This document shows, in pieces, positions 44,134 to 53,936 of a stretch of 64,000 nt of DNA. A program made the position numbers and the translations under genes. A model generated the notes under the pieces. It searched no databases and had not been told where the DNA came from. It saw only the letters and a list, made by a program, of their open reading frames with translations. This stretch comes from Cloacibacterium caeni (GTDB lineage Bacteria; Bacteroidota; Bacteroidia; Flavobacteriales; Weeksellaceae). The stretch lies in the NCBI RefSeq assembly GCF_907163125.1, contig NZ_OU015319.1:2232001-2296000 (forward strand). Direction: 5' to 3'. The stretch's first letter is position 1. Each line of letters starts with the position of its first letter.

Positions 44134-44266
44134 TTTTAATTATTTTTTTCTCCATTTTGCAATTTTCAGCTCATATTTTTGATGATGAAAAGCATTGTAA
44201 TATATTTTTCTCAAATCGTCAATCATAACTGTAATTTTTGTAAATTTATACAAGAATTCATTGACA

Positions 44267-45280
44267 ATGAATAGGTTTTCGGCATTATATAAAAGAATAT
44301 TAATTTTAGTAGTCTCCATTCTCATTTTTGTCTTATTGGGAGCATTAGCACTTATGTATTCTGAGAAAATGAGATTACTAGACGCCATTTGGTACAGCAT
44401 TATGACGCTCACAACCGTAGGTTTTGGAGTGCCTGATAATTTCTCAGATTTAGGAAAAATCATTACTATTTTTTTAATGCTTTTCGGTGTGGGAGCTGTG
44501 CTTTATGGTTTAACAGCACTTGCATTAGAATTTTTTAACGGAAATTTCGCCAAAGAATACAAACAAAATCTCATCAAACGCAATATGAAAAATTTAGAAA
44601 ATCACATCATCATTTGTGGTTTCGGGAGAAATGGCAGACAAGCCGCCAGAAAACTTATTCTCCACAAAAAACCTTTTGTTATTATTGACAAAAAACCGCT
44701 AGAAAATAGAGATGATGAGTTCCGCAATACTATTTTTATCCACGGAAATGCGGTAGAAGATGAAATCTTGATTAAAGCTGGAGTAGAAAAAGCCAATGGA
44801 ATCATCGCTTGTTTACCATCTGATGCAGATAATCTTTTTATTGTAATCAGTTCCAAAGAATTGAATCCAAAAATTAAAGTCATCAGCAGAGCTTCTAACA
44901 GCAGTACCATCAAAAAACTGAAAACAGCAGGTGCCGAAAATGTAATTATGCCTGATAAAATTGGTGGCGAACACATGGCTTCTCTTCTTATTACGCCAGA
45001 TTTGGTAGAATTTATTGACAATATTGTGTTGGAAGGCACCAAAAAAATTAACGTTTTAGAAATTTATACGGATAAACTTTCCAAAGAATTTATCGGCAAA
45101 AAATTAGAGGAACTAAAAATTTTCCCAAAAACAGGTTGTAAAATTGTAGGCTACAAAGACGTTCATGGAGAATACATCATCAATCCTGACGAAAGTAAAC
45201 TCATAGAACCGAATAGTTGTATTTTCATTCTTGGGCAACCTCATCAGATTGAAAACCTACAAAACATGTATCCTCAATAA
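44267..45280 (+). CDS. Two-helix potassium channel with RCK (TrkA-N) domain
   Basis: This 337-residue channel has helices at about 10-31 and 65-90 around a pore with selectivity filter TVGFG (50-54). The C-terminal RCK domain starts HIIICGFGRNGRQAARKL (113-130), a Rossmann fold that binds nucleotide, and a TrkA_C-like domain follows. It resembles MthK and Kch channels gated by Ca2+ or nucleotide. I start at ATG 44267, not at the TTG six bases before. The filter has the less common Phe in place of Tyr. Confidence 0.88.
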   Translation: MNRFSALYKRILILVVSILIFVLLGALALMYSEKMRLLDAIWYSIMTLTTVGFGVPDNFSDLGKIITIFLMLFGVGAVLYGLTALALEFFNGNFAKEYKQNLIKRNMKNLENHIIICGFGRNGRQAARKLILHKKPFVIIDKKPLENRDDEFRNTIFIHGNAVEDEILIKAGVEKANGIIACLPSDADNLFIVISSKELNPKIKVISRASNSSTIKKLKTAGAENVIMPDKIGGEHMASLLITPDLVEFIDNIVLEGTKKINVLEIYTDKLSKEFIGKKLEELKIFPKTGCKIVGYKDVHGEYIINPDESKLIEPNSCIFILGQPHQIENLQNMYPQ

Positions 45281-45330
45281 GACAAATATTTCTCATAAAA
45301 ACCCTAACTGAAAACCACTGAAAATAAATA

Positions 45331-45361
45331 TTGTATATCACAATAGAAACTATTATTTTTG
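45331..45361 (+). promoter_or_regulatory. Promoter of the TPR-ribH unit (-33 TTG, -7 TATTTTTG, then C)
   Basis: TTG at 45331-45333 and TATTTTTG at 45354-45361 are 20 bases apart. The ATG is at 45380. Confidence 0.6.
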
Positions 45362-45379
45362 CATTTCAATTTCAAAATT

Positions 45380-46090
45380 ATGACAGACAAGCATAAAAGC
45401 AAAAAAGAGCTAGAGAACGAAGGAAAAGAAACGGTAGAAATTTTTCAAGATTTAGACCAAACCGCGCTCAAAACAGAGATGTTCATTGAAAAATACGCTA
45501 AACAAATCGGGATTATTTTCGGTGCTGTAGTATTAGCGGTTTTAGGATACTTTGCTTACCAACAATTCATTGCAAATCCTAAAAACGAAGAAGCTACACT
45601 GAGCTATCTGGCTGCTCAAAAAAACCTTTCAGAAGGGAAAGATGATATCGCACTAGGTGGAAAATCTGCTGCAAATCCAGGATTCAAAGGTACTTATGAG
45701 CAGTTTCCTGGTACTGATGCTGGTAAACTTTCTGCTTACAATGCAGGTTTATTAAAATTCAAAGAAGGTAAATACCAAGAAGCTTACGATTTATTAGACA
45801 AGTTTTCTTCTGACAATAAAATCTTAATGGCTCTAAAATATGGAGCAATGGGAGATGCTCAAGCAAATCTTAACAAAAATGAAGATGCACTTTCTCTTTT
45901 AGACAAAGCCGCTTCTGCTTCTGATGATGCTTACACTTCTTATTACTTTACAAGAAAAGCTGGTTTACTAGCACTTGCAATGAAGAAAAACGCTGAAGCT
46001 AAAAAATACTTCGAAACCATCGAAGAAAAATATGCAGATTATGACGGCGGTACTTCTGATGCTTATATAGAAATGGTAAAAAACTTTTAA
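45380..46090 (+). CDS. Membrane-anchored TPR protein (YfgM/TPR_21-like)
   Basis: This 236-residue protein has a charged cytoplasmic start, one membrane helix at about 41-60 (IGIIFGAVVLAVLGYFAYQQFI) and a periplasmic tail with two or three tetratricopeptide repeats (YNAGLLKFKEGKYQEAYDLLDKF, ALKYGAMGDAQANLNKNEDALSLLDKA). E. coli YfgM of the same layout works with the Sec translocon and periplasmic chaperones. The ATG at 45380 follows the promoter; an in-frame codon at 45359 lies inside it. ribH is 9 bp downstream. Confidence 0.8.
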   Translation: MTDKHKSKKELENEGKETVEIFQDLDQTALKTEMFIEKYAKQIGIIFGAVVLAVLGYFAYQQFIANPKNEEATLSYLAAQKNLSEGKDDIALGGKSAANPGFKGTYEQFPGTDAGKLSAYNAGLLKFKEGKYQEAYDLLDKFSSDNKILMALKYGAMGDAQANLNKNEDALSLLDKAASASDDAYTSYYFTRKAGLLALAMKKNAEAKKYFETIEEKYADYDGGTSDAYIEMVKNF

Positions 46091-46099
46091 AAATATAAA

Positions 46100-46588
46100 A
46101 TGGCAACTGTAAATCTTTCGGATTACAAACCATTACAAATCTCAAATGCTGATTCTTTTAGAATCGGCATTGTTGTTTCAGATTGGAATGATTTTGTAAC
46201 ATATAACCTTCGCGATGCAGCGATACAAATTCTAGAAAAAGAAGGCGTAAAAAAAGAAAATATAGAAATTTTCTCTGTTCCTGGCGCATTTGAGTTAAGC
46301 TACGCTTGCATGCAATTGTGTGCCGCAGAAAACCATGATGCAGTAATTGCCATCGGAAATGTAATCAGAGGAGAAACTCCACATTTTGATTACGTTTGCA
46401 GCGCTGTAGCTCAAGGAATTAAAGATTGTAATGTAATGACAGATGTTCCGGCTATTTTCTGTGTTTTGACAGATGATAAAAAGGAACAATCTTTAGCAAG
46501 AAGTGGTGGAAACCTAGGAAACAAAGGCGTAGAAGCTGCGGTTACTGCTCTTAGAATGATTGAATTCAGAAGAAATTTGAATAAATAA
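46100..46588 (+). CDS. ribH: 6,7-dimethyl-8-ribityllumazine synthase
   Basis: This 162-residue enzyme makes lumazine, the riboflavin precursor, and forms pentamers or capsids. VSDWNDF, SVPGAFELSYACMQL (with the substrate-binding Ala-Phe-Glu), and IGNVIRGETPHFDYVC with catalytic His are complete. Confidence 0.95.
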   Translation: MATVNLSDYKPLQISNADSFRIGIVVSDWNDFVTYNLRDAAIQILEKEGVKKENIEIFSVPGAFELSYACMQLCAAENHDAVIAIGNVIRGETPHFDYVCSAVAQGIKDCNVMTDVPAIFCVLTDDKKEQSLARSGGNLGNKGVEAAVTALRMIEFRRNLNK

Positions 46589-46624
46589 TCAAATTCTACA
46601 CCCAAATCTCAAAATTGTATTAAA

Positions 46625-48709
46625 ATGTATCTTCAAAAAGTAAAACCTTTTCTCTATTTAGGGATTTTTTACCTTATCGTTTCCTTTTTATTAAGGTTAG
46701 TATTTGTATTCCACCCTATTACCACTGCAGATTTTTCTTTTGCAGAAATATTGAAGGTTACTTCAATAGGATTAGTGAATGACATTTTGGTATTTACAAT
46801 TGCCAGTAGCTTTTTAGCGCTTTATTTTTTATTCCTGTCAAACGGTAAATATCAAAAACCTTACGGACAAATCATCCTAGGAGTTCTGGTTCTTGCTTTT
46901 ATATACATTTTAGCAACTCCAAATAATATTTTCAAACAATATGGAGGTGGCGTAGTAAAAATTGTTTTAGCATTTTTGGGACTTAAAATTTTATTTTTTG
47001 CATTGATGCTGTTTTTACCAAAACAAAGGCTCAAAATCAGAAACAGTTTATACTTTACCACACTATTTTTGTACGTGTTATTGATTATTTTCAATGCCGT
47101 TTCAGAATATTTTTTCTACAATGAATTTGGGGTTCGTTATAATTTTATCGCGGTAGATTATCTTATTTACACCACCGAAGTTATAGGAAACATCATGGAA
47201 AGTTATCCTATCATTCCTCTGTTTACTTCTATTTTCGTAGTAACAGGATTGGCAACTTGGTGGATTTACAAAAAAACCAAAGACAGTCTTTTACAATTAC
47301 CTAATTTGGTTCAAAAACTTACTTTATTAGGTGTTTTTGCTGTTTTATTGGGAATCAGTTTAAGTTTTGCAGAGAAAATTAACCTTAAAAAAGGAAACAT
47401 TTTCCAACAGGAAATCGCTGCGAACGGAATGGTAAAATTCTACGAAGCGTTTAGCAATAACACATTAGATTTTTTCACCTTCTATCCTACTGTTGACCAA
47501 AAAACCGCAGAAAAAAACACTCTGCTTCCTTTAGGAACCACCACTTTAAACAGACCTATCACTTCTGAGAAACCAGAATTACAAAAAAATGTGGTTCTCA
47601 TTTCTATAGAAAGTTTATCTGCAGCTTACATGAAAGCTTATGGTTATGAAGAAAGTGTAACTCCTTTCTTAGACCAATTGGCACAAAAAAGTTTATTTTT
47701 CACCAATTTATACGCAACAGGAAACAGAACGGTAAGAGGTTTAGAAGCATTAACGCTTTGTATTCCTCCAACTGCAGGAGAAAGCGTAATTAAAAGAGAA
47801 AAAGAAAACAAAAATAAATTTACCACAGGAAGCGTATTTAAGTCAAAAGGTTACAGCGTAAAATATTTATACGGTGGTTACAGCTATTTTGACAATATGA
47901 AAGATTTCTACGCTGGAAACGGTTACGAAATTGTAGACAGAGATAATTTCACACCAGAAGAAATCACTTTTGCAAATGTTTGGGGAGTTTGTGACGAAGA
48001 TATGGCCAAAAAAGCCATCAGCGAAATGAACAAAGATTATAAAGCTGGTAAACCTTTCTTCCATCATTGGATGACGGTTTCTAACCACAGACCTTTTACT
48101 TATCCAGAAGGGAAAATAGACATTCCTGCAGATTCTAAATCTAGAAAAGGTGGCGTAAAATACACAGACTATTCTATCATGAAGTTTTTTGAAATGGCTC
48201 AAAAACAGCCTTGGTTCAAAAATACCGTTTTCGTGATTGTAGCAGACCATTGTTCATCTAGTGCTGGTAAAACAGAACTTCCGATGGATAAATATAGAAT
48301 TCCTGCAATGATTTATGCTCCGGAATTTGTGGCGCCACAGAAATTCTCACAAGTTACTTCTCAGATAGATGTAATGCCTACCGTTTTGGGATTATTGAAC
48401 TTCAAATATCAATCTAAATTTTTAGGTCAAGATGTTTTCTCTAAAAATTTCGTTCCTAGAGCGTATATTGCAACGTATCAGGATTTAGGATTTATAAAAG
48501 ACAATTACCTTACCGTGATTTCTCCTACTAAAAATATTAAGCAATATCAATTAGTTCAAAAACCTAATACCAATACCACAACTGAGTTTAACATCTATTA
48601 CACCGAAAATCTTTTACAAGACAATCCTAGAAAAGATTTGGTAGATCAAACCATTTCAAATTATCAAAGTACAAGCTTTTGGCTAAAAAATAAAATGCTC
48701 GACAAATAA
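46625..48709 (+). CDS. LtaS-like sulfatase/phosphoglycerol transferase family membrane enzyme
   Basis: This 694-residue protein has five membrane helices (about 8-240) and a large periplasmic alkaline-phosphatase-fold domain. Catalytic features include VVLISIESLSAAYM (metal Glu), the nucleophile region ATGNRTVRGLEA with Thr369, HHWMTVSNHRPF and VIVADHCSS (Asp-His). In Firmicutes LtaS builds lipoteichoic acid; in Gram-negative bacteria relatives add phosphoglycerol or phosphoethanolamine to envelope glycans or lipids. Which group is transferred here is unknown. It is 36 bp after ribH. Confidence 0.85.
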   Translation: MYLQKVKPFLYLGIFYLIVSFLLRLVFVFHPITTADFSFAEILKVTSIGLVNDILVFTIASSFLALYFLFLSNGKYQKPYGQIILGVLVLAFIYILATPNNIFKQYGGGVVKIVLAFLGLKILFFALMLFLPKQRLKIRNSLYFTTLFLYVLLIIFNAVSEYFFYNEFGVRYNFIAVDYLIYTTEVIGNIMESYPIIPLFTSIFVVTGLATWWIYKKTKDSLLQLPNLVQKLTLLGVFAVLLGISLSFAEKINLKKGNIFQQEIAANGMVKFYEAFSNNTLDFFTFYPTVDQKTAEKNTLLPLGTTTLNRPITSEKPELQKNVVLISIESLSAAYMKAYGYEESVTPFLDQLAQKSLFFTNLYATGNRTVRGLEALTLCIPPTAGESVIKREKENKNKFTTGSVFKSKGYSVKYLYGGYSYFDNMKDFYAGNGYEIVDRDNFTPEEITFANVWGVCDEDMAKKAISEMNKDYKAGKPFFHHWMTVSNHRPFTYPEGKIDIPADSKSRKGGVKYTDYSIMKFFEMAQKQPWFKNTVFVIVADHCSSSAGKTELPMDKYRIPAMIYAPEFVAPQKFSQVTSQIDVMPTVLGLLNFKYQSKFLGQDVFSKNFVPRAYIATYQDLGFIKDNYLTVISPTKNIKQYQLVQKPNTNTTTEFNIYYTENLLQDNPRKDLVDQTISNYQSTSFWLKNKMLDK

Positions 48710-48754
48710 TTTTTTATTACATTTATCCATCATTAAATCTAAAATTTTAAAATT

Positions 48755-49606
48755 ATGAAATGGACAAACGATAGAGCAGATAACGTAGATGATAGAAGAG
48801 GTTCTGGTGGTGGCGGAATGCTAGTTGGAGGTGGACTAGGAACCTTAATTATTGCTGCAATTATATTTTTCTTGGGAGGTGATCCTTCTGCTATTTTAAG
48901 TAACGGTGTTGGAAACGCTCCTCAAGCAGAACAAAGAGAACTCACTGCCGAAGAAGTTCAGGTAAAAGAATTTGTAAGAATGCTTTCTGCAGAAAATAAC
49001 CAAACTTGGACTAAAATTTTCTCAGAAAACGGAATGCAATACAGAGAACCGAAAATTGTACTCTTCGAAAATATAACGCAATCTGGTTGCGGAACTGCAC
49101 AAGCTGCGATGGGCCCATTTTATTGCCCTGCAGATGAAACGGTTTATATGGATATGAGTTTCTTTGGGGAAATGCAACAGAAATTTGGCGCTCGAGTTAC
49201 AGAATTTACGGTGGCTTATGTTTTAGCTCACGAAATTGGGCATCACATCCAGACGATTTTAGGAACTACTCAACAAGTAGATAAAATGCGCAGAAGCGGA
49301 CAATATTCCGTGGGTGAAATGAATAGAGCTTCGGTAGCTACAGAATTACAAGCAGATTTCTACGCAGGTTTATGGGCAAAACAAACCGACAACAGAGAAA
49401 AATTTCTTGATCCTCAAGATATTCAGAGCGCTATGGAAGCAGCAGCAGCAGTAGGCGATGATAATATTCAAAAAAGAACCGCAGGTTATGTAAACCAAGA
49501 AGCTTTTACTCATGGTAGCTCTAAACAACGTGTGGAATGGTTCATGAAAGGCTATAATTCTGGAGATATTACCCAAGGAAATACTTTTGACCAACTTTTA
49601 AAATAA
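48755..49606 (+). CDS. Neutral zinc metallopeptidase, YpfJ family
   Basis: This 283-residue protein starts MKWTNDRADNVDDRRG with a Gly-rich region and one membrane helix (about 28-46), typical of the family. The zinc site is HEIGHH with His159, Glu160 and His163. A third ligand lies in ATELQADFYAGLWA. A Cys pair (GCGTAQAAMGPFYCP) is conserved. It is likely an extracytoplasmic peptidase of unknown substrate. A terminator follows. Confidence 0.9.
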   Translation: MKWTNDRADNVDDRRGSGGGGMLVGGGLGTLIIAAIIFFLGGDPSAILSNGVGNAPQAEQRELTAEEVQVKEFVRMLSAENNQTWTKIFSENGMQYREPKIVLFENITQSGCGTAQAAMGPFYCPADETVYMDMSFFGEMQQKFGARVTEFTVAYVLAHEIGHHIQTILGTTQQVDKMRRSGQYSVGEMNRASVATELQADFYAGLWAKQTDNREKFLDPQDIQSAMEAAAAVGDDNIQKRTAGYVNQEAFTHGSSKQRVEWFMKGYNSGDITQGNTFDQLLK

Positions 49607-49615
49607 TAAAAAATA

Positions 49616-49639
49616 AAATCCCGAAAATTTTCGGGATTT
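49616..49639. terminator. Bidirectional terminator after the YpfJ-family gene
   Basis: A perfect 24-base palindrome (AAATCCCGAAAA / TTTTCGGGATTT) lies between converging genes. Confidence 0.7.
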
Positions 49640-49659
49640 CTTATGCAGATAAGTTGAAC

Positions 49660-50166
49660 TTATTTTTTCTTCTTTTTGTTGGTGTAATCAAAATACAATA
49701 ACGATTTCACTATTTCAGGATAATCAGCATCTTTTTCAGTATAAAACTGTTCTAGAAGTGCCAGATTATTATCCAAATTATCAGAATCCAAAATTTCTAA
49801 TTTATTTCTCACTTGAGAGCTATCATAAGTAGTTCCTGAAATGATATTTCCCTCTTGAGAAATTCTAAAAATAAAAGTGTCAGGATTATAACTGCTTTTC
49901 CCTTTCAAAAAAACTGGCGTTCCTGTTCCTTCAATTTTCAGAATTACATCATCTAAATGTTGCACGTCATAATCAGCTTCATATTGCACCATAATATCGT
50001 CATATTTTACTCTCACCGTGGTTTTGTAATCATTTTTAACGATAATAGAAGCGGTGTACGTTTTATTGGAAGTCCATTTCACAAAACCATAACTATTGAT
50101 GCCACAACTTTGAGAAAAGACGAACACTGAAAATATCAGAAAGAAAAGAGCGTAAAGTTTTTTCAT
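49660..50166 (-). CDS. Secreted protein of unknown family
   Basis: This 168-residue protein has a signal peptide (about 1-18, VFVFS then Q). The rest is beta-rich: YTASIIVKNDYKTTVRVKYDDIMVQYEADYDVQHLDDVILKIEGTG. It ends in a run of five lysines. I do not recognise a family. It may be periplasmic or surface-attached. It has no close neighbour on its strand, with a 121-bp empty AT-rich gap upstream. Confidence 0.55.
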   Translation of the reverse strand: MKKLYALFFLIFSVFVFSQSCGINSYGFVKWTSNKTYTASIIVKNDYKTTVRVKYDDIMVQYEADYDVQHLDDVILKIEGTGTPVFLKGKSSYNPDTFIFRISQEGNIISGTTYDSSQVRNKLEILDSDNLDNNLALLEQFYTEKDADYPEIVKSLLYFDYTNKKKKK

Positions 50167-50287
50167 AACAGAGTGATTTAATATTATAAAAATAGAGATT
50201 ATTTTATTAAATCAACACTTTTTATAAAAAATAATTTTGAATTTTTAAATAATTTAAAGACTTACCTTAAAAATTCATCAATCCATT

Positions 50288-50824
50288 TTATTTCAATCCT
50301 TTGAAAAATTCCCACATCACGATTCCACCGCAAACCGAAACATTAAGAGAATGTTTGGTTCCCAACTGTGGAATTTCTAGACATTCATCTAAATCGGATA
50401 AAATTTCATCAGAAATTCCTTCTACTTCATTACCTAAAACCAAAGCATATTTTTTAGTTCTATCAATGTTAAAATCTGTAATCATAACAGAGTTAGTGGT
50501 CTGTTCTATTCCTAAAACTTCGTAACCCAGAGTTTTTAAATCTATTACAGCTTCTTTTACATTCTCATAAAATTGCCAATCTACACTTTCAGTTGCGCCT
50601 AATGCTGCTTTGTGAATTTCTCTGTGAGGCGGTTTCGGAGTAATGCCACAAAGAATAATTTTCTCCACCAAAAAAGCATCTGCAGTTCGGAAAGCTGCAC
50701 CTACATTATGCATACTTCTTACATTATCTAAAATCACCACCAACGCAATTTTCTCCGTCTTTTTGAAGGTTTCTACATCTATTCTTCCTAATTCTTCTAA
50801 TTTCAGTTTTTTGGTAGGTTGCAT
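50288..50824 (-). CDS. SpoU/TrmH-family RNA 2'-O-methyltransferase
   Basis: This 178-residue SPOUT methyltransferase has NVRSMHNVGAAFRTADAFLVEKIILCGITP, LVLGNEVEGIS and LEIPQLGTKHSLNVSVCGGIVMWE, the three motifs that form the knot binding S-adenosylmethionine. It methylates a ribose in tRNA or rRNA; the site cannot be told. I start at ATG 50824; an upstream in-frame TTG lies in the promoter box at 50840-50847. Confidence 0.87.
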   Translation of the reverse strand: MQPTKKLKLEELGRIDVETFKKTEKIALVVILDNVRSMHNVGAAFRTADAFLVEKIILCGITPKPPHREIHKAALGATESVDWQFYENVKEAVIDLKTLGYEVLGIEQTTNSVMITDFNIDRTKKYALVLGNEVEGISDEILSDLDECLEIPQLGTKHSLNVSVCGGIVMWEFFKGLK

Positions 50825-50839
50825 TTTCGTATTTTTGGG

Positions 50840-50847
50840 CAAAATTA
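50840..50847 (-). promoter_or_regulatory. -7 box (TAATTTTG, then C) of the SpoU methylase
   Basis: It matches TAnnTTTGC on the minus strand, 15 bases before the ATG. It lies in the short gap shared with divergent mutS. Confidence 0.5.
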
Positions 50848-50907
50848 AGGTTTTAATTTACAACCTCAAATTTCGAATCTTAAACCTCAAAATTCATACC
50901 CTCAAGA

Positions 50908-53487
50908 ATGGCTAAAAAAGAAACTCCGTTAATGACTCAGTACAATACCATCAAGGCGAAATATCCAGATGCGCTGTTGCTTTTCAGAGTGGGAGATTTC
51001 TACGAAACTTTCGGGCAAGATGCCATTAAAACTTCTCAAATTTTAGGGATTGTTCTTACCAAAAGAGCCAATGGAGAAGGTCATATTGAGTTAGCGGGTT
51101 TTCCGCATCATTCTGTAGATTCTTACTTGCCAAAATTGGTAAGAGCTGGAATGCGTGTTGCGATTTGCGACCAATTGGAAGACCCAAAAATGGTGAAAGG
51201 AATCGTGAAACGTGGTGTTACTGAATTGGTAACTCCCGGTGTTACCTTTAACGAGCAGGTTTTGAATTCCAAGAAAAATAATTTCTTGCTTTCTCTTCAC
51301 AAGGAAAAAGAGAAATACGGGATTGCTTTGGTAGATGTTTCTACGGGAGAATTTCTTGTGGCAGAAGGAAATTTAGAGAAATTACTTCACATTGTTCACA
51401 CCTTTGATCCTGCGGAAATTATTTACCAAAGAACCGCCGAAATTCCTTCTCAACTTAAAAATAAAAACTGTTTTAAGCTAGAAGATTGGGCTTATCAATA
51501 TAATTTTGCTTACGAAAAACTGAATTCCCATTTCAAAACAAAATCTCTAAAAGGTTTCGGGATTGAAGAACAAAAATTGGGGATTACAGCAGCTGGAGCA
51601 ATTTTCGCTTATTTAGTTGAAGATACACATCACGCTCTTTTACAGCATATTACTAAAATTCAGAGCATTCCGCAAGATGATTATTTGATGATGGATAATT
51701 TCACTTTAAGGAATTTAGAAATTGTACATTCTAGTAATTTTCAAGGGAAATCTTTGCTCGATATTATCGATAAAACTTCCACAGCAATGGGAGGAAGATT
51801 GCTTCGCCGAAGATTAATTTTACCTTTAAAATCAGTAAACGAAATCAACCGAAGACTTTCTCTGATTGAGTTTTTCAACAAAGAAGATTCTTTGAAATTT
51901 GAAATTCTGGATTTATTAAAAGGAATTTCAGATTTAGACCGATTGGTTGGAAAATTGGCTGCCGAAAAAATTTCACCGAAAGAACTCGGTTATCTTCGTC
52001 AGAGTTTAATCAATATTCAGAAAATTAGAGAATTATTGAGTTCTCATCACGATGTTTTAGCTTGGCTAGAACCTCTGAACAATTTGGAAGAACTCATTTC
52101 TTATCTTCAAAATCATTTGAATGAAGAACTTCCGGTAAACCTCAACAAAGGAAATGTTATCAAATCCGAAGTTTCGGAAGAACTCGATAGATTGAGAAAT
52201 CTTCAAAGCAAAGGCAAAGGTTTCTTAGACGAAATGTGCCAAAGAGAAATTGAAAGAACGGGAATTTCTTCCTTGAAAATTGATTTTAATAATGTTTTTG
52301 GTTACTACATCGAGGTTAGAAATACGCATAAAGACAAAGTTCCAGAAGATTGGATTCGTAAACAAACGTTGGTAAATGCAGAGCGCTACATCACCGAAGA
52401 ATTAAAGGAATACGAAACGCAAATTCTCGGTGCAGAAGAAAAAATTTCGCAGATTGAGCACCAATTGTATCGTCAGGTTTGTGAAAATGTGATGATGTAT
52501 ATTGACCAAATTCAGGAAAATTCTAGATTAATTGCTGAATTAGATTGTGCGGTTTCGCTTTCTGAATTAGCGATTTCCGAAAATTATACAAAACCTATTC
52601 TCAACGAAACTTTTGCGATTGACATCAAAGAAGGAAGGCATCCAATTATAGAAAAATCGCTTCCTTTAGGCGAAAAATACATTCCGAATGATGTTTTTCT
52701 AGATAAAGACGCTCAACAAATTATTATGGTTACCGGACCAAATATGGCGGGTAAATCTGCAATTTTGAGACAAACGGCAATTATTTGTTTATTGGCACAA
52801 ATCGGAAGTTTTGTTCCTGCAAAATACGCCGAAATCGGGATTTTAGATAAAATTTTCACCAGAGTTGGCGCAACTGATAATATTTCTGCGGGAGAATCTA
52901 CTTTTATGGTAGAAATGAATGAAGCAGCGAATATTTTGAACAATATTTCTGAAAGAAGTTTGATTTTGCTCGATGAAATCGGACGTGGAACTTCTACGTA
53001 TGATGGCGTTTCCATTGCTTGGGCGATTGCAGAATATCTTCACCAGCATTCTACTCAACCGAAAACACTTTTCGCCACACATTACCACGAACTCAACGAA
53101 ATGAGTGTAAATTTTGAGAGAATCAAAAATTTCCACGTGACCATTCAGGAGAATAAAGGCAATATTATTTTTCTCCGAAAATTGGTTTCTGGTGGAAGTG
53201 AACACAGTTTCGGGATTCACGTAGCAAAATTGGCAGGAATGCCTTCAACGGTAGTAAATAGAGCTTCAGAAATTTTAAAAACTTTGGAAGATTCTCGCTC
53301 TAACAGTGGTTCTACCGAAAAAATAAAACGGGTAACCGAAGAAAACCTTCAGTTGTCTTTCTTCCAACTCGATGATCCTGTTTTGGAAAACATCAGAGAA
53401 GAACTCACGAAAATTGACATCAATACTTTAACGCCGATTGAAGCATTAATGAAGTTGAATGCGATTAAAAAGATGATTGGAAAATAA
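50908..53487 (+). CDS. mutS: DNA mismatch repair protein MutS
   Basis: This 859-residue protein recognises mismatches and recruits MutL. The N-terminal mismatch-binding motif is LLFRVGDFYETF, with Phe-x-Glu. The connector, lever and clamp follow. The ATPase has Walker A GPNMAGKS (610-617) and Walker B LILLDEIGRGTSTYDG, with ATHYHEL downstream. Full length for the family. Confidence 0.97.
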   Translation: MAKKETPLMTQYNTIKAKYPDALLLFRVGDFYETFGQDAIKTSQILGIVLTKRANGEGHIELAGFPHHSVDSYLPKLVRAGMRVAICDQLEDPKMVKGIVKRGVTELVTPGVTFNEQVLNSKKNNFLLSLHKEKEKYGIALVDVSTGEFLVAEGNLEKLLHIVHTFDPAEIIYQRTAEIPSQLKNKNCFKLEDWAYQYNFAYEKLNSHFKTKSLKGFGIEEQKLGITAAGAIFAYLVEDTHHALLQHITKIQSIPQDDYLMMDNFTLRNLEIVHSSNFQGKSLLDIIDKTSTAMGGRLLRRRLILPLKSVNEINRRLSLIEFFNKEDSLKFEILDLLKGISDLDRLVGKLAAEKISPKELGYLRQSLINIQKIRELLSSHHDVLAWLEPLNNLEELISYLQNHLNEELPVNLNKGNVIKSEVSEELDRLRNLQSKGKGFLDEMCQREIERTGISSLKIDFNNVFGYYIEVRNTHKDKVPEDWIRKQTLVNAERYITEELKEYETQILGAEEKISQIEHQLYRQVCENVMMYIDQIQENSRLIAELDCAVSLSELAISENYTKPILNETFAIDIKEGRHPIIEKSLPLGEKYIPNDVFLDKDAQQIIMVTGPNMAGKSAILRQTAIICLLAQIGSFVPAKYAEIGILDKIFTRVGATDNISAGESTFMVEMNEAANILNNISERSLILLDEIGRGTSTYDGVSIAWAIAEYLHQHSTQPKTLFATHYHELNEMSVNFERIKNFHVTIQENKGNIIFLRKLVSGGSEHSFGIHVAKLAGMPSTVVNRASEILKTLEDSRSNSGSTEKIKRVTEENLQLSFFQLDDPVLENIREELTKIDINTLTPIEALMKLNAIKKMIGK

Positions 53488-53503
53488 AGTTTTAATGTAT
53501 TGA

Positions 53504-53908
53504 TTAGTCAAACGTCAAATAAAGAGGAACTTTAAATCTTTGCCTTGCTGGAAGATTATTAATTAAAGCTGGTGACCATTTAACATCAACTTTTTTTATT
53601 GCGTTTAAAGCTTCTTTATTGAATTGTTTATTCTCACCAGAAACGGAAAAATCACCTAAAGAACCATCTTTTTGAACTACGAAAACAATTACTGTAAAAA
53701 TTCTACCTTTCTTTTTATATTTTACTTTTGAGGTATCAAAGTTTTCCATTATTAATTTTTTAAAAACTTCAAAACCTTCTGGAAATTCAGCATCTCTGTC
53801 TATGTTATAATAAATTTCTACTTTTTTTCCATCAATAATAGTATCTTTTACTTGCCCAAAAACAAAACTATTTAAAATAAGAGTGAAAATTATAATAAAC
53901 TTATTCAT
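53504..53908 (-). CDS. Secreted TonB C-terminal-like protein
   Basis: This 134-residue protein has a signal peptide (about 1-18, SFVFG then Q) and no anchor beyond it. IFTVIVFVVQKDGSLGDFSVSGENKQFNKEALNAIKKVDVKWSPALINNLPARQRFKVPLYLTF matches the TonB C-terminal domain (PF03544). A normal TonB has a membrane anchor and a Pro-rich spacer; these are missing, so this is probably a stand-alone periplasmic adaptor. Confidence 0.75.
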   Translation of the reverse strand: MNKFIIIFTLILNSFVFGQVKDTIIDGKKVEIYYNIDRDAEFPEGFEVFKKLIMENFDTSKVKYKKKGRIFTVIVFVVQKDGSLGDFSVSGENKQFNKEALNAIKKVDVKWSPALINNLPARQRFKVPLYLTFD

Positions 53909-53936
53909 ATAAAGTTTTTATTAAAGATACAATAAT

